From Vreelandella lionensis (GTDB lineage: Bacteria > Pseudomonadota > Gammaproteobacteria > Pseudomonadales > Halomonadaceae), in contig NZ_MWVI01000050.1 of the NCBI RefSeq assembly GCF_002087295.1, positions 248,001-312,000 of the forward strand: a stretch of DNA of 64,000 nucleotides. The letters are read 5' to 3'. The notes below the pieces were generated by a model. The model had not been told where the DNA came from. It worked only from the letters and a program-made list of their open reading frames with translations, and did no database searches. Position 1 is the stretch's first letter. Each line of letters starts with the position of its first letter. Positions 39,316 through 48,716 of this stretch are shown here, in pieces. Both the position numbers and the translations under genes were made by a program.

Positions 39316-39334
39316 TATAAAGTAACACTTTATA
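39316..39334. promoter_or_regulatory. perfect 19-bp palindrome upstream of the metal exporter
   Basis: TATAAAGTAACACTTTATA: 8-bp arms around AAC, located between the DUF1007 stop and the exporter gene. Its form (AT-rich, short spacer) suits a Fur/Zur-family or other dimeric metal regulator, but it does not match a consensus closely enough to name one. Confidence 0.45.
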
Positions 39335-39355
39335 CATGAACGCCCTAGCTGGACG

Positions 39356-40030
39356 CTAGCGGCAATCGACCCGCCCCGTTTCCGCAAAGCGGCGACCTAG
39401 CCCTGGCTCACCCGCTTCGTCCGCATCCAGCAGGGCCGCCTGCATAACCAGCTCTGGGTCTGGGTCGGCGGACAGTACGCTGAGCGCGCACTCAGGTTCG
39501 CCGTTGAGAATCAGCGCCTGAGGAGAGGGCTCGTCGCCCTCCTCCTCGTGTACCATCTCGATGTAGTACGTGGGGTCGAAGACTTGATACTCCAGCACCT
39601 GACCGCTCAAAGGCTGGGGTGAGGTCAGCGGTAAAATAAACATAAAGGTTAAACGGCCGTCCCGCTCCAGTGCGGTGTACTCGGTCACATCACCAAAGGA
39701 CTGTTTTTCGCTGCCGATGCGCACTTCGGTAAAGTAGTGTTGGGCCGCCAGATTATCGCGAATTTCTCCTCCGAGCTGGTCAAGCCCCTCTTCCATGCTG
39801 CCGCCCGGTACCTGCTGCAACTCCTCAAACACGACCAAACTATAAAAAGGGTCCATCCGCCCTGTTTGGTGAAGCCCGGTTGCCACACCGTTATCATCGG
39901 TGATGACCCGCACGCTCATATCGATCCAGCCATGGGGGTGCGCCATAGCTAAATGGCTAGCCAACAGGCTACCCACCACCAACGCCTGACAGGTGCGCCG
40001 AACCGATACCCGTGGCCATGCTCTTATCAC
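39356..40030 (-). CDS. DUF1007-family periplasmic protein
   Basis: Secreted protein: signal peptide ending SHLAMA, mature N-terminus HPHGWIDMSVRVI, where the leading H-P-H is typical of DUF1007 and may bind metal. Other marks: MDPFYSLVVFEEL, VTEYTALERDGRLTFMF. The family is routinely encoded next to NicO-type exporters, as here, and is thought to serve them in the periplasm. Its start overlaps the upstream lipoprotein gene end. Two acidic stretches near the C-terminus, including MVHEEEGDE, are noticeable. Confidence 0.85.
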   Translation of the reverse strand: MIRAWPRVSVRRTCQALVVGSLLASHLAMAHPHGWIDMSVRVITDDNGVATGLHQTGRMDPFYSLVVFEELQQVPGGSMEEGLDQLGGEIRDNLAAQHYFTEVRIGSEKQSFGDVTEYTALERDGRLTFMFILPLTSPQPLSGQVLEYQVFDPTYYIEMVHEEEGDEPSPQALILNGEPECALSVLSADPDPELVMQAALLDADEAGEPGLGRRFAETGRVDCR

Positions 40031-40401
40031 GGTAATTCTCCTAATTTGCGCTGTAACTCCACGAGCCAGGGATCTAGCACATAATGCGGTATCGGCTGTC
40101 TACCGCGCAGCGCCGACACGCTCACTAAGCTGCCTCCTTGTGCATCGCTTACTTGTCGTTGGATGCGATACTCCGGCCAGCGTGCCAGGCTTGCCTCGGC
40201 GCGCCCTAAGGTCAAGTCAGCGTGGCGTATCACATCGCCCTGCTCCATCATCAGTGCCACCGCCTCGCGGAAGGTTTGCTCCATTGGCGCGCTATAGCGC
40301 AGCTCGCGCGGTTCCAGAGGCTGCGTGGTGGCACAGCCTGCCAACCATAACGCAGCGCATAGCGTAAGTGCTGGATATAAGGCGCGGCGGAACGATGTCA
40401 T
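40027..40401 (-). CDS. uncharacterised lipoprotein in the DUF1007-exporter operon
   Basis: Lipoprotein of 124 residues: signal and lipobox LWLAGC (then ATTQPLEP), followed by a compact soluble domain with REAVALMMEQGDVIRHADLT and EYRIQRQVSDAQGGSLV. I do not recognise the family. It is flanked by 4-bp overlaps on both sides, so it is made as part of a four-gene unit with another lipoprotein, the DUF1007 protein and the metal exporter. Role unknown; delivery or scavenging of metal is only a guess. Confidence 0.8.
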   Translation of the reverse strand: MTSFRRALYPALTLCAALWLAGCATTQPLEPRELRYSAPMEQTFREAVALMMEQGDVIRHADLTLGRAEASLARWPEYRIQRQVSDAQGGSLVSVSALRGRQPIPHYVLDPWLVELQRKLGELP

Positions 40402-40962
40402 GATGCCCCCTGCGGTGTGACGGATGACGAGAAAGCTTCCTGGAAACGGCCACAGAAATCATCGTTACTGGCGCTGTAGGATTCGCGCAGGTCGCCAAGA
40501 TGGTCAAAGCGGCGAATGTCCCTTGAAATGCGCAGATGGCCATCGCGGGCAAGCAGCGATACCCGCTCTACCTCAACGGGCTGCTGGCAAAAACCTGGGC
40601 CGAAGGACCCCCCCACGCCAATCCCTCCGCCGCGACCAATACCAAACCCGCCAAACAGGCGAAAGCCGCTGCCGTAGCCATAGTCGTAGTCATAGCGGTC
40701 GTAGTAGCCGATCAGCTCGCGCTCCCGGGAGGCACTCACTAGCCCAAGTTCAGTATCAGTGGTCTCCAACGAAAACCCCCAGGCTTCCAGCACGTCGATG
40801 CTATCCGTCAAAACGCTCAGCGTTTCATCTAACGCAGACTGGCCAGGTGGGGAAGTAGCACGCCGCCGCTGGCGCAGCCTCCGCTTGGGGCAGCCGGTAA
40901 GGAACCGTCTGACAACCCGCCAGTGCCAACAGGCAGGTAATGCTAAGGGGTATGGCCTTCAT
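40398..40962 (-). CDS. Tyr/Gly-rich lipoprotein, first gene of the metal-exporter operon (one frameshift)
   Basis: Begins MKAIPLSITCLLALAGC with a clear lipobox and GAGG 8 bp before the ATG. The frame breaks around 40855-40865 (GCGGCGGCGTGCT region); the continuation reads PPGQSALDETLSVLTDSIDV and then an unusual low-complexity tract, YYDRYDYDYGYGSGFR followed by GGFGIGRGGGIGVGG, before a C-terminal domain with RISRDIRRFDHLGDL and a Cys. I do not recognise the family. Head of the leftward unit; the upstream region 40963-41079 must hold its promoter, divergent from glycerate kinase. Confidence 0.75.
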
Positions 40963-41079
40963 GATAAATCCTCTCGCTACCTTCGTGGCTGGTGTGTCAC
41001 CAAGCAGCGCGCTAAGCTCGCCAACAGACATTAAAAAGAACGACAACACGCTGAGACAACGTTTTAAGGAGGTTGTGCG

Positions 41080-42214
41080 ATGAATGTACAGCTTTGCACT
41101 GACAGTTTTAAGGACGCCTTGGGCGCCGAAGAGGCCGCCAAGGCCATGGCACAAGGTATTCAACGGGCAGCGCCCAACGCCATCACACAGCTCTGCCCCC
41201 TGGCGGATGGCGGCGAAGGCAGCCTTGATGCCTTAATTGCCGCCACCCATGCCGAGCGCCGTACGCTCACGGTGCAAGACGCCCTTGGGCGGCCACGTCA
41301 AGCCGCCTGGGGCTGGCTAAGCGAGCAGCGTACCGCGTTTATCGAGCTGGCAGAAGCCAGCGGCCTGCAGCACCTGACCGGCGAAGAGCGCAACGCCCTG
41401 CATACCACCACCTTTGGCGTAGGCGAGCTGTTTCTCGCTGCCCTAGAAGCAGGCGCCACCCATGCCTTACTGCTACTTGGTGGTAGCGCCACCAACGACG
41501 CCGGTGCCGGTATGCTGCAAGCATTGGGGGCCACGCTACTAGATGCCCAGGGCCAGCCGCTGCCCCCAGGCGGAGGCGCACTCCAGCAGCTTGCGACCCT
41601 GGATCTTTCGACGTTAGACCCGCGCTTAGCCGAATTACGCGTAGAGGCCGCCGTGGATGTGGATAACCCACTGCTGGGCGAACGCGGGGCTAGCGCCGGC
41701 TTCGGCCCGCAAAAGGGCGCGACAGACGCCGATGTGGCAACGCTAGACCGCGCGATCGGCCGCTTTGCTGACCTCACAGCCAAAGCGCTCGGCAAAGATG
41801 ACAGAGCACTGCCGGGAGCGGGGGCGGCAGGCGGCATGGGGTTTGCGGCGCACTGCTTTTTGAACGCGGCGCTAACGCCGGGCATTGAAATGATCATGCA
41901 GCAGGCGAATTTTGCCCAATTGCTGAACGATGCTGATTTAGTGATTACCGGCGAGGGCCGCCTAGATGGCCAGAGCTTTGGTGGGCAAAACGCCGATTGG
42001 CGTCTCCCGCGCCGCTAAACGCCAGGGCAAGCCGGTAATTGTGCTCGCGGGTAGCCTGGGCGACGGCTGGCAAGCCTGCACGGAAGAGGGCGTCACCGCC
42101 GCCTTTGCGCTGGCCGATGGCCTAATGACATTAGAACAGGCGCTACCCCGTACGGCAGAGCTTCTGGCAGACCGCTGCGAAAGCATCACACGCCTTTGGC
42201 TGTCAAGCCGCTGA
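41080..42214 (+). CDS. glycerate 2-kinase, GarK/GlxK family (one frameshift)
   Basis: Phosphorylates D-glycerate to 2-phosphoglycerate. Family marks: CTDSFKDALGAEEAA and LADGGEGSLDAL at the N-terminus, LLLLGGSATNDAGAGMLQALG, and DLVITGEGRLDGQS near the end. The frame breaks at 41977-41979: removing one T from TTT joins DGQS to LVGKTPIGVSRAAKRQGKP and gives a normal ~377-residue enzyme. AAGGAGG with 8-nt spacing precedes ATG 41080. It stands alone, so feeding from hydroxypyruvate or sugar-acid catabolism is only inferred. Confidence 0.92.
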
Positions 42215-42340
42215 GCATGCTTTTAAGCGAGCCTTGACGATAAGCCCCTTGAAATGACGCGCCTGCGCCTACATCTCTTTATTCATCAGCGATGAGTCAG
42301 CCGTCGCCAGCTCACCGCTCTAATGGTAGGGCGCTATAGC

Positions 42341-42370
42341 TGCGATGCAAAAAACCTGTTTTGCATCGCA
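42341..42370. promoter_or_regulatory. 12-bp inverted repeat upstream of dps
   Basis: TGCGATGCAAAA and TTTTGCATCGCA are perfect 12-bp arms around AACCTG, 80 bp before the dps start. It could be an operator, or a hairpin ending the glycerate kinase transcript 127 bp upstream. Confidence 0.5.
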
Positions 42371-42390
42371 AGCACAGCGTCCTAAGCTAG

Positions 42391-42405
42391 ATCAAACGAT
42401 TTGAT
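42391..42405. promoter_or_regulatory. second inverted repeat upstream of dps
   Basis: ATCAAACGATTTGAT: 6-bp perfect arms around CGA, about 45 bp before the dps ATG, where it would overlap or flank a promoter. The regulator is not identifiable from sequence. Confidence 0.4.
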
Positions 42406-42449
42406 GGCCGTACTTTTTCAGCGCGGCTCCAACCATGGAGGAGCACACA

Positions 42450-42926
42450 ATGGATGATATGAACAGCATTGGCCTACACGAAGGCAGCGCCAGCCAGCTG
42501 GCAGAGAAACTCAATCACCTGCTGGCCAACTATCAGATTTTTTACATGAATGTGCGTGGCTACCACTGGAACGTGAAGGGCAACGATTTCTTTGAACTGC
42601 ACGCCAAGTTTGAGGAGTTCTACACTGACCTGCTGACCAAAGTAGATGAAGTGGCCGAACGTATTCTTACCCTGGGGCATAAGCCGGTACACGCCTACAG
42701 CGATTACGTGAAGCTATCGAGCATTCAGGAAGACAAAGACGTTCACGATGGTAAAACCTGCGTGAAGGGCGTTCTCACCGGCTACCAAACGCTGATTGAG
42801 CTACAGCGCGAGCTGCTCTCTTTGGCTTCTGACGCCGATGATGAAGGCACTGCGGCCCAAGCGGGCGACTACATCCGCGAGCAGGAAAAAACCGTGTGGA
42901 TGCTTAACGCCTATTTAGGTAAATAA
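42450..42926 (+). CDS. dps: DNA-binding ferritin-like protein Dps
   Basis: Dodecameric iron-storing protein that protects DNA from peroxide. Ferroxidase-centre residues lie in GYHWNVKGNDFFELHAKFEEFY (His, Asp and Glu of the Dps signature), and TKVDEVAERILTLGHKPV follows as in the family. The N-terminus is short and lacks a lysine-rich DNA-binding tail. ATG 42450 is preceded by GGAGGAG at ~6-nt spacing; that sequence itself contains an earlier in-frame ATG (42435), which is less likely. Terminator follows; two palindromes precede. Confidence 0.94.
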   Translation: MDDMNSIGLHEGSASQLAEKLNHLLANYQIFYMNVRGYHWNVKGNDFFELHAKFEEFYTDLLTKVDEVAERILTLGHKPVHAYSDYVKLSSIQEDKDVHDGKTCVKGVLTGYQTLIELQRELLSLASDADDEGTAAQAGDYIREQEKTVWMLNAYLGK

Positions 42927-42966
42927 GTGCGTTAAACAGCCCTGGTTAACAGGTAGTGAATAAAAA

Positions 42967-42990
42967 CGGCACCTCGGTGCCGTTTTTTTT
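42967..42990 (+). terminator. intrinsic terminator after dps
   Basis: CGGCAC-CTCG-GTGCCG followed by eight T; preceded by AAAAA, so it also works for the convergent pepD. Confidence 0.93.
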
Positions 42991-43018
42991 GTTGCGGGTG
43001 AGTGGCATGAGCACGGCG

Positions 43019-44476
43019 TTACTTCGCCAGCGCTTCCACCAGATCGCGCAGCATAGCCCAGAACTCCGCCACAGACGCTATTTCCACTCGCTCATCTGGA
43101 GAGTGCGCGCCGCGAATCAGCGGGCCAAAGGAAATCATATCCAGGTGGGGGTATTTGCTGCCTAAAATGCCGCACTCAAGCCCCGCGTGGATCACTTTCA
43201 CCTCGGGCGCGTGGCCCATCAGCGCCGCATGGCGTGCCTTAAACGTCGCCAGCAGGGGGCTTTCGGGGTTGGGTGCCCAGCCGGGGTAGCCGTTCTCGAC
43301 TTTTACCCGTGCGCCCATCAGACCAAACAGCGCCTGAAAGCGCCCAGCCATTGCCTCGGCAGCGCTGTCGTGCAGTGAACGCACTAAAGCACAGAGGTGG
43401 AAGCGCCCTTGCTCAACGCTTAGCACGCCTAGGTTATTGGAGGTTTCAACCACGCCGGGCACGTCTGCGCTCATGCGCTCGACGCCGCAGGGGGCGGCAT
43501 GAAGCGCGGCCAGCAGCATGGCGCTGGAGTCCAGGGTCAGCGGCTCGGCGTCGGCCTGTTCGGCACGAGCGGCGGTCAATACCAAGCCGCTGTCCCCGCT
43601 GCCAAGCTCGGCTTTGAGAGTAGCGGCCAGCTTCTCGACAGTTGCCAGAGCGGCGTGCATATCGTCGGCGGGCAGCGCTACCTGGGCAAAGGCTTCACGG
43701 GGAATGGCGTTGCGCAGCGTGCCGCCCTGGTAGCTCACCAAGCGGGCATCGAAGGCCTCCAGTGCCCACAGCACGCGCACCAACGGGCGGTTAGCGTTCC
43801 CCAAAGGCTTATGGATATCCATGCCCGAGTGGCCGCCTTTCAGGCCGGTGAGCGAGAGAGAAAGCAGCTGCTCATGCTCCTGCAGGACAGCGCTGGGCAG
43901 CTGCGCATCGACCACGACATCCGCGCCGCCCGCACAGCCGATATACACCTCGCCGCGATCTTCACTATCCAAGTTGAGCAGCAGCGAGCCTTCCAACCAG
44001 TTTTCGGCAAGATTTAGCGCACCGCCCATGGAGGTCTCTTCTTCCAGGGTGAACAGCGCTTCCAGCGGGCCATGGGTCAGTTCGGGGTCTTCCAGCACGG
44101 CCAAAATGGCCGCTACGCCCATGCCATTATCCGCCCCTAGAGTGGTGCCTTCAGCGTGAAGCCAGCCCTCTTTGACCACGGTGCGAATGGGGTCACGGGT
44201 AAAGTCGTGCTCATGCCCCGAGTTGGCCTGGGCCACCATATCCAGGTGCCCCTGCAGCACGATACCGGGAGCGCCTTCACAGCCCGGCGTTGCGGGCTTG
44301 CGAATGCGCAGGTTGCCAAAGGCATCCCGGTCGTGGGTGAGCCCCTGAGCATCGGCCCAGGCTTCTAACGTCGCCACCAAAGCGGCTTCATGGCCGGAGG
44401 GGCGCGGCGTGTTACACAGGGTGCGAAAGTGCTGCCATACAAGGCGTGGTTCGAGCGCTGCTAGATGTGCGTTCAT
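43019..44476 (-). CDS. pepD: aminoacyl-histidine dipeptidase PepD
   Basis: Cytosolic M20-family zinc dipeptidase with broad specificity, including carnosine-like Xaa-His. Metal and catalytic residues are in VLQGHLDMVAQAN (His-x-Asp), TTLGADNGMGVAAILA (bridging Asp), LFTLEEETSMGGALN (Glu-Glu) and the C-terminal HAGLECGILGSK His. At 485 residues length and domain order (catalytic, lid domain at ~210-400, catalytic) are normal. Single gene, frame intact. Confidence 0.94.
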   Translation of the reverse strand: MNAHLAALEPRLVWQHFRTLCNTPRPSGHEAALVATLEAWADAQGLTHDRDAFGNLRIRKPATPGCEGAPGIVLQGHLDMVAQANSGHEHDFTRDPIRTVVKEGWLHAEGTTLGADNGMGVAAILAVLEDPELTHGPLEALFTLEEETSMGGALNLAENWLEGSLLLNLDSEDRGEVYIGCAGGADVVVDAQLPSAVLQEHEQLLSLSLTGLKGGHSGMDIHKPLGNANRPLVRVLWALEAFDARLVSYQGGTLRNAIPREAFAQVALPADDMHAALATVEKLAATLKAELGSGDSGLVLTAARAEQADAEPLTLDSSAMLLAALHAAPCGVERMSADVPGVVETSNNLGVLSVEQGRFHLCALVRSLHDSAAEAMAGRFQALFGLMGARVKVENGYPGWAPNPESPLLATFKARHAALMGHAPEVKVIHAGLECGILGSKYPHLDMISFGPLIRGAHSPDERVEIASVAEFWAMLRDLVEALAK

Positions 44477-44508
44477 GGAAACTCTTCATTATCGATAACG
44501 CGCTTACT

Positions 44509-46712
44509 TTACCGCTCTGGCTCACTGGGGAAAAGCGCACATGCTTCGAACACCTGCTGTACAGCCTGACGTAAGCGTTGTACGGCCTCTTTTTGAGCCT
44601 TCGCTAACGGCTGATTTTGGTAGGCCCAAGAAGCGAGCTGCTGATGCGCCTGCTGGGCCTCACCTAACGGTTGGCGGCTGGCTTCACGCGCCAGCGCCTG
44701 CAGCGCCGAGCGAGCCAGGGCGGGGTCGCGGCGGGCATAGGCTACGTCGTGAATAGCCTGATGCTCGGCTGCGCTAAGCGGCTGGCCGGAGAGCGAGGTG
44801 AGCAACAGCGCCACCACCGGAGCGGGCAGTGTTGCCAACTCAAACGCCAACAGGCCGGGTAGCGAAGCGGCAAAGCCTGCGGTTAATTCACCGAGCCCCG
44901 ACTGACCCTCTTGGTTGAGCGGTTTGGCGACCATCACGGCGTATTCGCCAGTGGCGGCTTCTCGGGTAATGCCTAAACGCACCGGCACAAACCCCAGCGC
45001 CAGCCAAAATTGGAGCAACCCTGCCTCAGCACCAAAAGTAGCCCCATACAGCACAATACCTTGCTGAGCGGCGCTGACCATATCCTCTTCCAACAGCTGC
45101 CGCCCCAGCCCTTCGCGACGGCGCTGTGGGTGGGCAGCAATGCGCGCCACCCGCCGCCAGCGGGCGGTTAGCGCCTCACGGCTGCCGCAATGGGCCGCCA
45201 GCGACTGCGCCAACAAATGCCCCTGAGGTCTGCGCTCGCCTCGCGCTACCTGCTCGGCAAGCGCGGCATCAAAGCCGCCCTCCTCTCGCGTGACCAGTAC
45301 CGCTTGGGGGCCAGCCCCATCGCTGCCTAGCACCATGCGCAGCGACGTGCCGGGGCCATCCAGCAGTTGGCGTAAATCACTCGGCGTGGTGCGGTAGTGG
45401 GACTGCACCAGCAGGCCAAACATCTGTTCCAGCAAAGCCCCCCGCTCCGCTAGCTGCGCTTGGCTAATCACCATGCTGGGAAGCCGCTCGCCCTGGTGTG
45501 GCTCTACTTTGGGCAGCGGCGCATCGAGTAAAAGCAGGTGCTGAATGACGGCTGCCAGCGGGTCACCGGCTGACCAGCGTATTGGCGCTTGCAGCGTCAA
45601 TTCACGCCACTGGGGCGCTTGGCGGTCCAATATATCGCGAAAACGCAGCGCAAAGCCGCGCCCCGAGCCTTCGTAGCCATGCACCGTCGTGGCAAACGCA
45701 ATGCGCGGAAAAGCCACCAGCCAGCGGGCCAGCAACGACGCCGGAATGGCGGCGGCTTCATCCACCAGCAGCATACTGCCGCTGCCTCCTGGCGTGCCCT
45801 GCTCTACCTGCTCCGTCAGTACATCCGGCGGCAAAAAGCGCAGCCGACTGCCGTTGGGAAGCGACCCCTCGGGGGGGCGTGGTGCTGGGCTTCAGGGCAC
45901 AGCGCCGCCACTCGGCTAAAGAAGCTCTCCACTGCGCTAAGCCGAGGGGCCGTAAGCAGGAGTTCTACGTCACCGCTTTGCTGCAGTAAGCGCGCGCAGG
46001 CTATGCCCAAAGCGGCACTTTTGCCTCGCCCCCGGTCGGCAGTCACTACCAGCGGGCGGCGGCGTTTGAGCTTGACCAGCGCGCTCACTGCGCTGGCTTG
46101 GTCTAGAGTGAGGCAGTCAGCATCGTTCCAGTGCGCGGCGGCTGCTTGCCGTTTGCTCAACGCGGGTAGCCATAACGCACCACCAACGGGCCAGCGGATC
46201 ACGGCGTTAGACTCGCCCAACTGACAGGCCAGCCGCGCTAAATAGTGCGCGCTGAGCGCTTCCCACTGCCAAGGGTAATCGGCAAAGCGGGCGTAGTCCG
46301 GGTCGGGCTGACTCCCCCAGGCGCTAGGCGACACCAGTACCAAGAGACCACCTGCACTGACGGTGCCTGCCAGCGCCCCCAACGCATCAGGGTCCAATCC
46401 CTGGTGGCCGCTGGCATCAAAAACGATCAATTGATGTTCTGCCCCTAAACGCGTGCGCGCTTTACGGCTTGGTAAGCTTGGTGATACGGGGGCCTGCTGG
46501 GTGTCCCCTACCCGCAGAGGTGCCTGCCAGCCAGCGGCCTGCCACAGCGCCAGCGCCTGCTGGCGAGCCTGTTCAGGCGAGCCTTCAAGCCACACTAATC
46601 CACGCCAACCACGCCGTTTAAGGCGAATTGCATAATGAGTGAACAACGCCGCCTGCTGTGCGACAGCAGCGCAGGGCTCTGGGATAGACTCGACATGGTA
46701 TGACCCACCCAT
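44509..46712 (-). CDS. tmcA: tRNA(Met) cytidine acetyltransferase TmcA (one frameshift)
   Basis: Acetylates the wobble cytidine of elongator tRNA-Met, driven by ATP. Order: DUF1726 N-terminal domain, RecA-like helicase module (Walker A VVTADRGRGKSAALG, Walker B GSMLLVDEAAAIPA), GNAT acetyltransferase (VARIAAHPQRRREGLGRQLL), C-terminal tRNA-binding domain. The frame changes at the run of seven G (C on the coding strand) at 45871-45877; eight, or five, would join CPEAQHHAPP to EGSLPNGSRLRF. ATG 46712 has GAGGGG upstream. Divergent from the TRAP operon. Confidence 0.92.
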
Positions 46713-47044
46713 GGCAGCCCCTCAGGCAAAAATTCTCTTACAACTTTGGTTTCACAAAGCCGCACTTTTCAACGTTTTCTCACTCTTTAGCGGCCATAAA
46801 AAAACGCATATAATCTCAATAAACCAATGTTTTATATGTATTTTTTAAAATAAAACGCCGACATTTTACGCGTTAACTTCCTAGAATTACTGATATTGCG
46901 TTGCAGCGGGTGGTGTGTGCTAGCTTAGCAATTCAGCGCAGCGTTGTTTTACTTTACGTAAACGTCAGCCTGCTCGCTGTACTTTCCTGCTTTCAGGTCT
47001 CCAACACTAATAACGCTAACCGCCAAAGTACCAGGAAACACACA
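46713..47044 (+). promoter_or_regulatory. upstream region of the TRAP transporter operon
   Basis: A 332-bp non-coding, AT-rich stretch between the divergent tmcA and dctP genes. A good -10 element TATAAT lies at 46809-46814; the -35 is weak (TTTAGC at 46786-46791). A CG-centred palindrome TTTACGTAAA at 46953-46962 could be an operator for the LacI-type regulator at 50112. An open frame from 46901 into dctP is not supported by a ribosome site. Confidence 0.45.
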
Positions 47045-48149
47045 ATGAAAAAGATTACAAAATTCGCATTGACCAGCCTTGCCGCTGGCGTCGCTTTCGC
47101 CGCCCTCACGTCTACCGCCCAAGCCCAAGAGCAGTGGACCATGACCACCACTTGGCCGGAGAACTTGGATCTGATCAAGATTGATCAGCACTGGGCCGAG
47201 CTGGTCAACCAGCTGGCCGGTGACGAAGTGCAGATCAATTTCCGTGCAGGCGGCACGCTGATGCCTGGCACCGAAGTGTTTGATGCCACCGAAACCGGTG
47301 CGATCCAAGCCGCAGGTGACTGGCCAGGCTACTGGGCCGGCCTGAACCCAGCGTTCTCGCCGCTGGCCACAACGACCAGCCTGTTTAACGCCGTTGACTA
47401 TATCAACTGGATTCAGCAGTGGGGCGGCCGTGAACTCTATGAAGAGATCTATGGCCAGTACAACATGATGTACCTGCCCTACGCCGCCCTGAATAACGAG
47501 TCAGGCTTTATGGGCCGCACGCCGATTGAGAGCATTGCGGACCTGGAAGGCAAGCGCCTGCGTCTTTCTGGCCGTGACCAAGGTCGCGTGCTTGAAGAGC
47601 TAGGCGGTTCACAGGTCACGCTGGCCGGTGGCGAAGTGTACCAAGCCATTGAGCGCGGCGTGATTGACGCGGGTGAATTCTCCACCCCCGGCGTTGACTT
47701 CAATGCAGGCTTTGCCGAAGTAGCCGAGTACTGGGCCACCCCAGGCTGGCACCAGTCCGCTAGCGTATTCGGCGTCATGATCAACCTTGATGCGTGGAAT
47801 GCGCTGTCAGAAGAGACTCAGCAAAAGCTGAGAATTGCGGCTGACGCCACCATGGCATGGTCACTGGCTTGGTCTGAAGCGCGAATCCACAGACGCTACC
47901 CAGAAATTTATTGATGCCGGCGTTACCATCAATCAGTTCTCTGACGAAGACTTGGCGCGCATCCAAGAGATCACGAACGAAGTGATCGTGCGCGGTGCCT
48001 GTGAAAACCCAGACCACGCCAAGGTCTACCACTCCATGGTGACCTACCTTGAAGACTACGCACAATGGCGTGACGTGTCGGCTCCCTTCAACATGAGCCG
48101 TACCATGGAGAGCCTGCCCTCACTGGAAGAGATCGAAGCCTGCCTATAA
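47045..48149 (+). CDS. TRAP transporter substrate-binding protein DctP (one frameshift)
   Basis: Periplasmic binding component of a TRAP importer. Signal peptide MKKITKFALTSLAAGVAF...AQA, then WTMTTTWPENLDLIKIDQHW, GDWPGYWAGLNPAF and the DctP ligand region LEGKRLRLSGRDQGRVLEELG with GVIDAGEFSTPGVDF. The W-P-E-N and G-E-x-x-x-P-G features resemble TakP-like proteins that bind carboxylates; the true ligand is unknown. The C-terminus shifts frame at ~47882 (one extra A in GCGAATCC), joining AWSEARSTDATQKF. ATG 47045 has AGGA 8 bp upstream. Terminator follows before dctQ. Confidence 0.9.
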
Positions 48150-48161
48150 GGCGCTTCTGTG

Positions 48162-48190
48162 CCGCCCCGGGGGACCGGGGCGGTTTTTTT
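48162..48190 (+). terminator. intrinsic terminator/attenuator between dctP and dctQ
   Basis: CCGCCCCGG-GGGA-CCGGGGCGG followed by seven T. Partial readthrough would give more binding protein than membrane subunits, as expected for TRAP systems. Confidence 0.93.
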
Positions 48191-48212
48191 GTGCTGACTG
48201 CGGAGATCTTCC

Positions 48213-48716
48213 ATGAACGCGATTGCCAAGGCGATCGATGCATTTAACGAGCTGTTTGGCCGTATAGTCGCACCGTTAATTGCCATCATTACCCTGATTG
48301 TTCTGTACGACATTGCCTCACGTTTTTTCTTTGGCCGCCCCAGCGACTGGGCGTTTGACGTCACCAAAATGTTGTTTGGTGCTCACTTTATGCTGATGGC
48401 CGCTTATGGGCTGCGCCACCACGCTCACGTCGAGGTCGACGTGGTGAAGCGTCTGCTATCTCGCAAGAAACAGGCCGTGTTTGAAGTAATTGGATACCTC
48501 GTCTTTTTCGTTCCGTTTATTTGGCTGTTGCTCACCTATGGCTGGAGCTTCTTTGAGCGCTCTTTTTCCCGTGGTGAAACGACTTACGGCATGGTTTCAA
48601 TTCCTGTTTATCCGGTAAAAGGCGTTATCGTCGTGGCAGCAGTGCTTATTTTGCTACAGGCGGTTGCCATCGTGCTGCGCGCCATCATGCAGCTGCGTGA
48701 GGAGAAATCCGCATGA
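48213..48716 (+). CDS. TRAP transporter small membrane subunit DctQ
   Basis: Four-helix small subunit of a TRAP transporter, which associates with the large subunit. Features: IVAPLIAIITLIVLYDIASRFFF with the following GRPSDWAFDVTKMLFG, HHAHVEVDVVKRLL, and a last helix VIVVAAVLILLQAVAIVL. At 167 residues it is typical. It overlaps dctM by 4 bp. The R-F-F-F-G-R-P region after helix 1 is a family mark. Confidence 0.93.
   Translation: MNAIAKAIDAFNELFGRIVAPLIAIITLIVLYDIASRFFFGRPSDWAFDVTKMLFGAHFMLMAAYGLRHHAHVEVDVVKRLLSRKKQAVFEVIGYLVFFVPFIWLLLTYGWSFFERSFSRGETTYGMVSIPVYPVKGVIVVAAVLILLQAVAIVLRAIMQLREEKSA

Noticed and set aside
43187-44368. Plus-strand frames opposite pepD
   Set aside because: Low-complexity shadows of the intact, well-conserved pepD.
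46901-47044. 48-residue N-terminal extension of DctP from 46901
   Set aside because: A clear signal peptide and AGGA site start at 47045; the extension has no family similarity.
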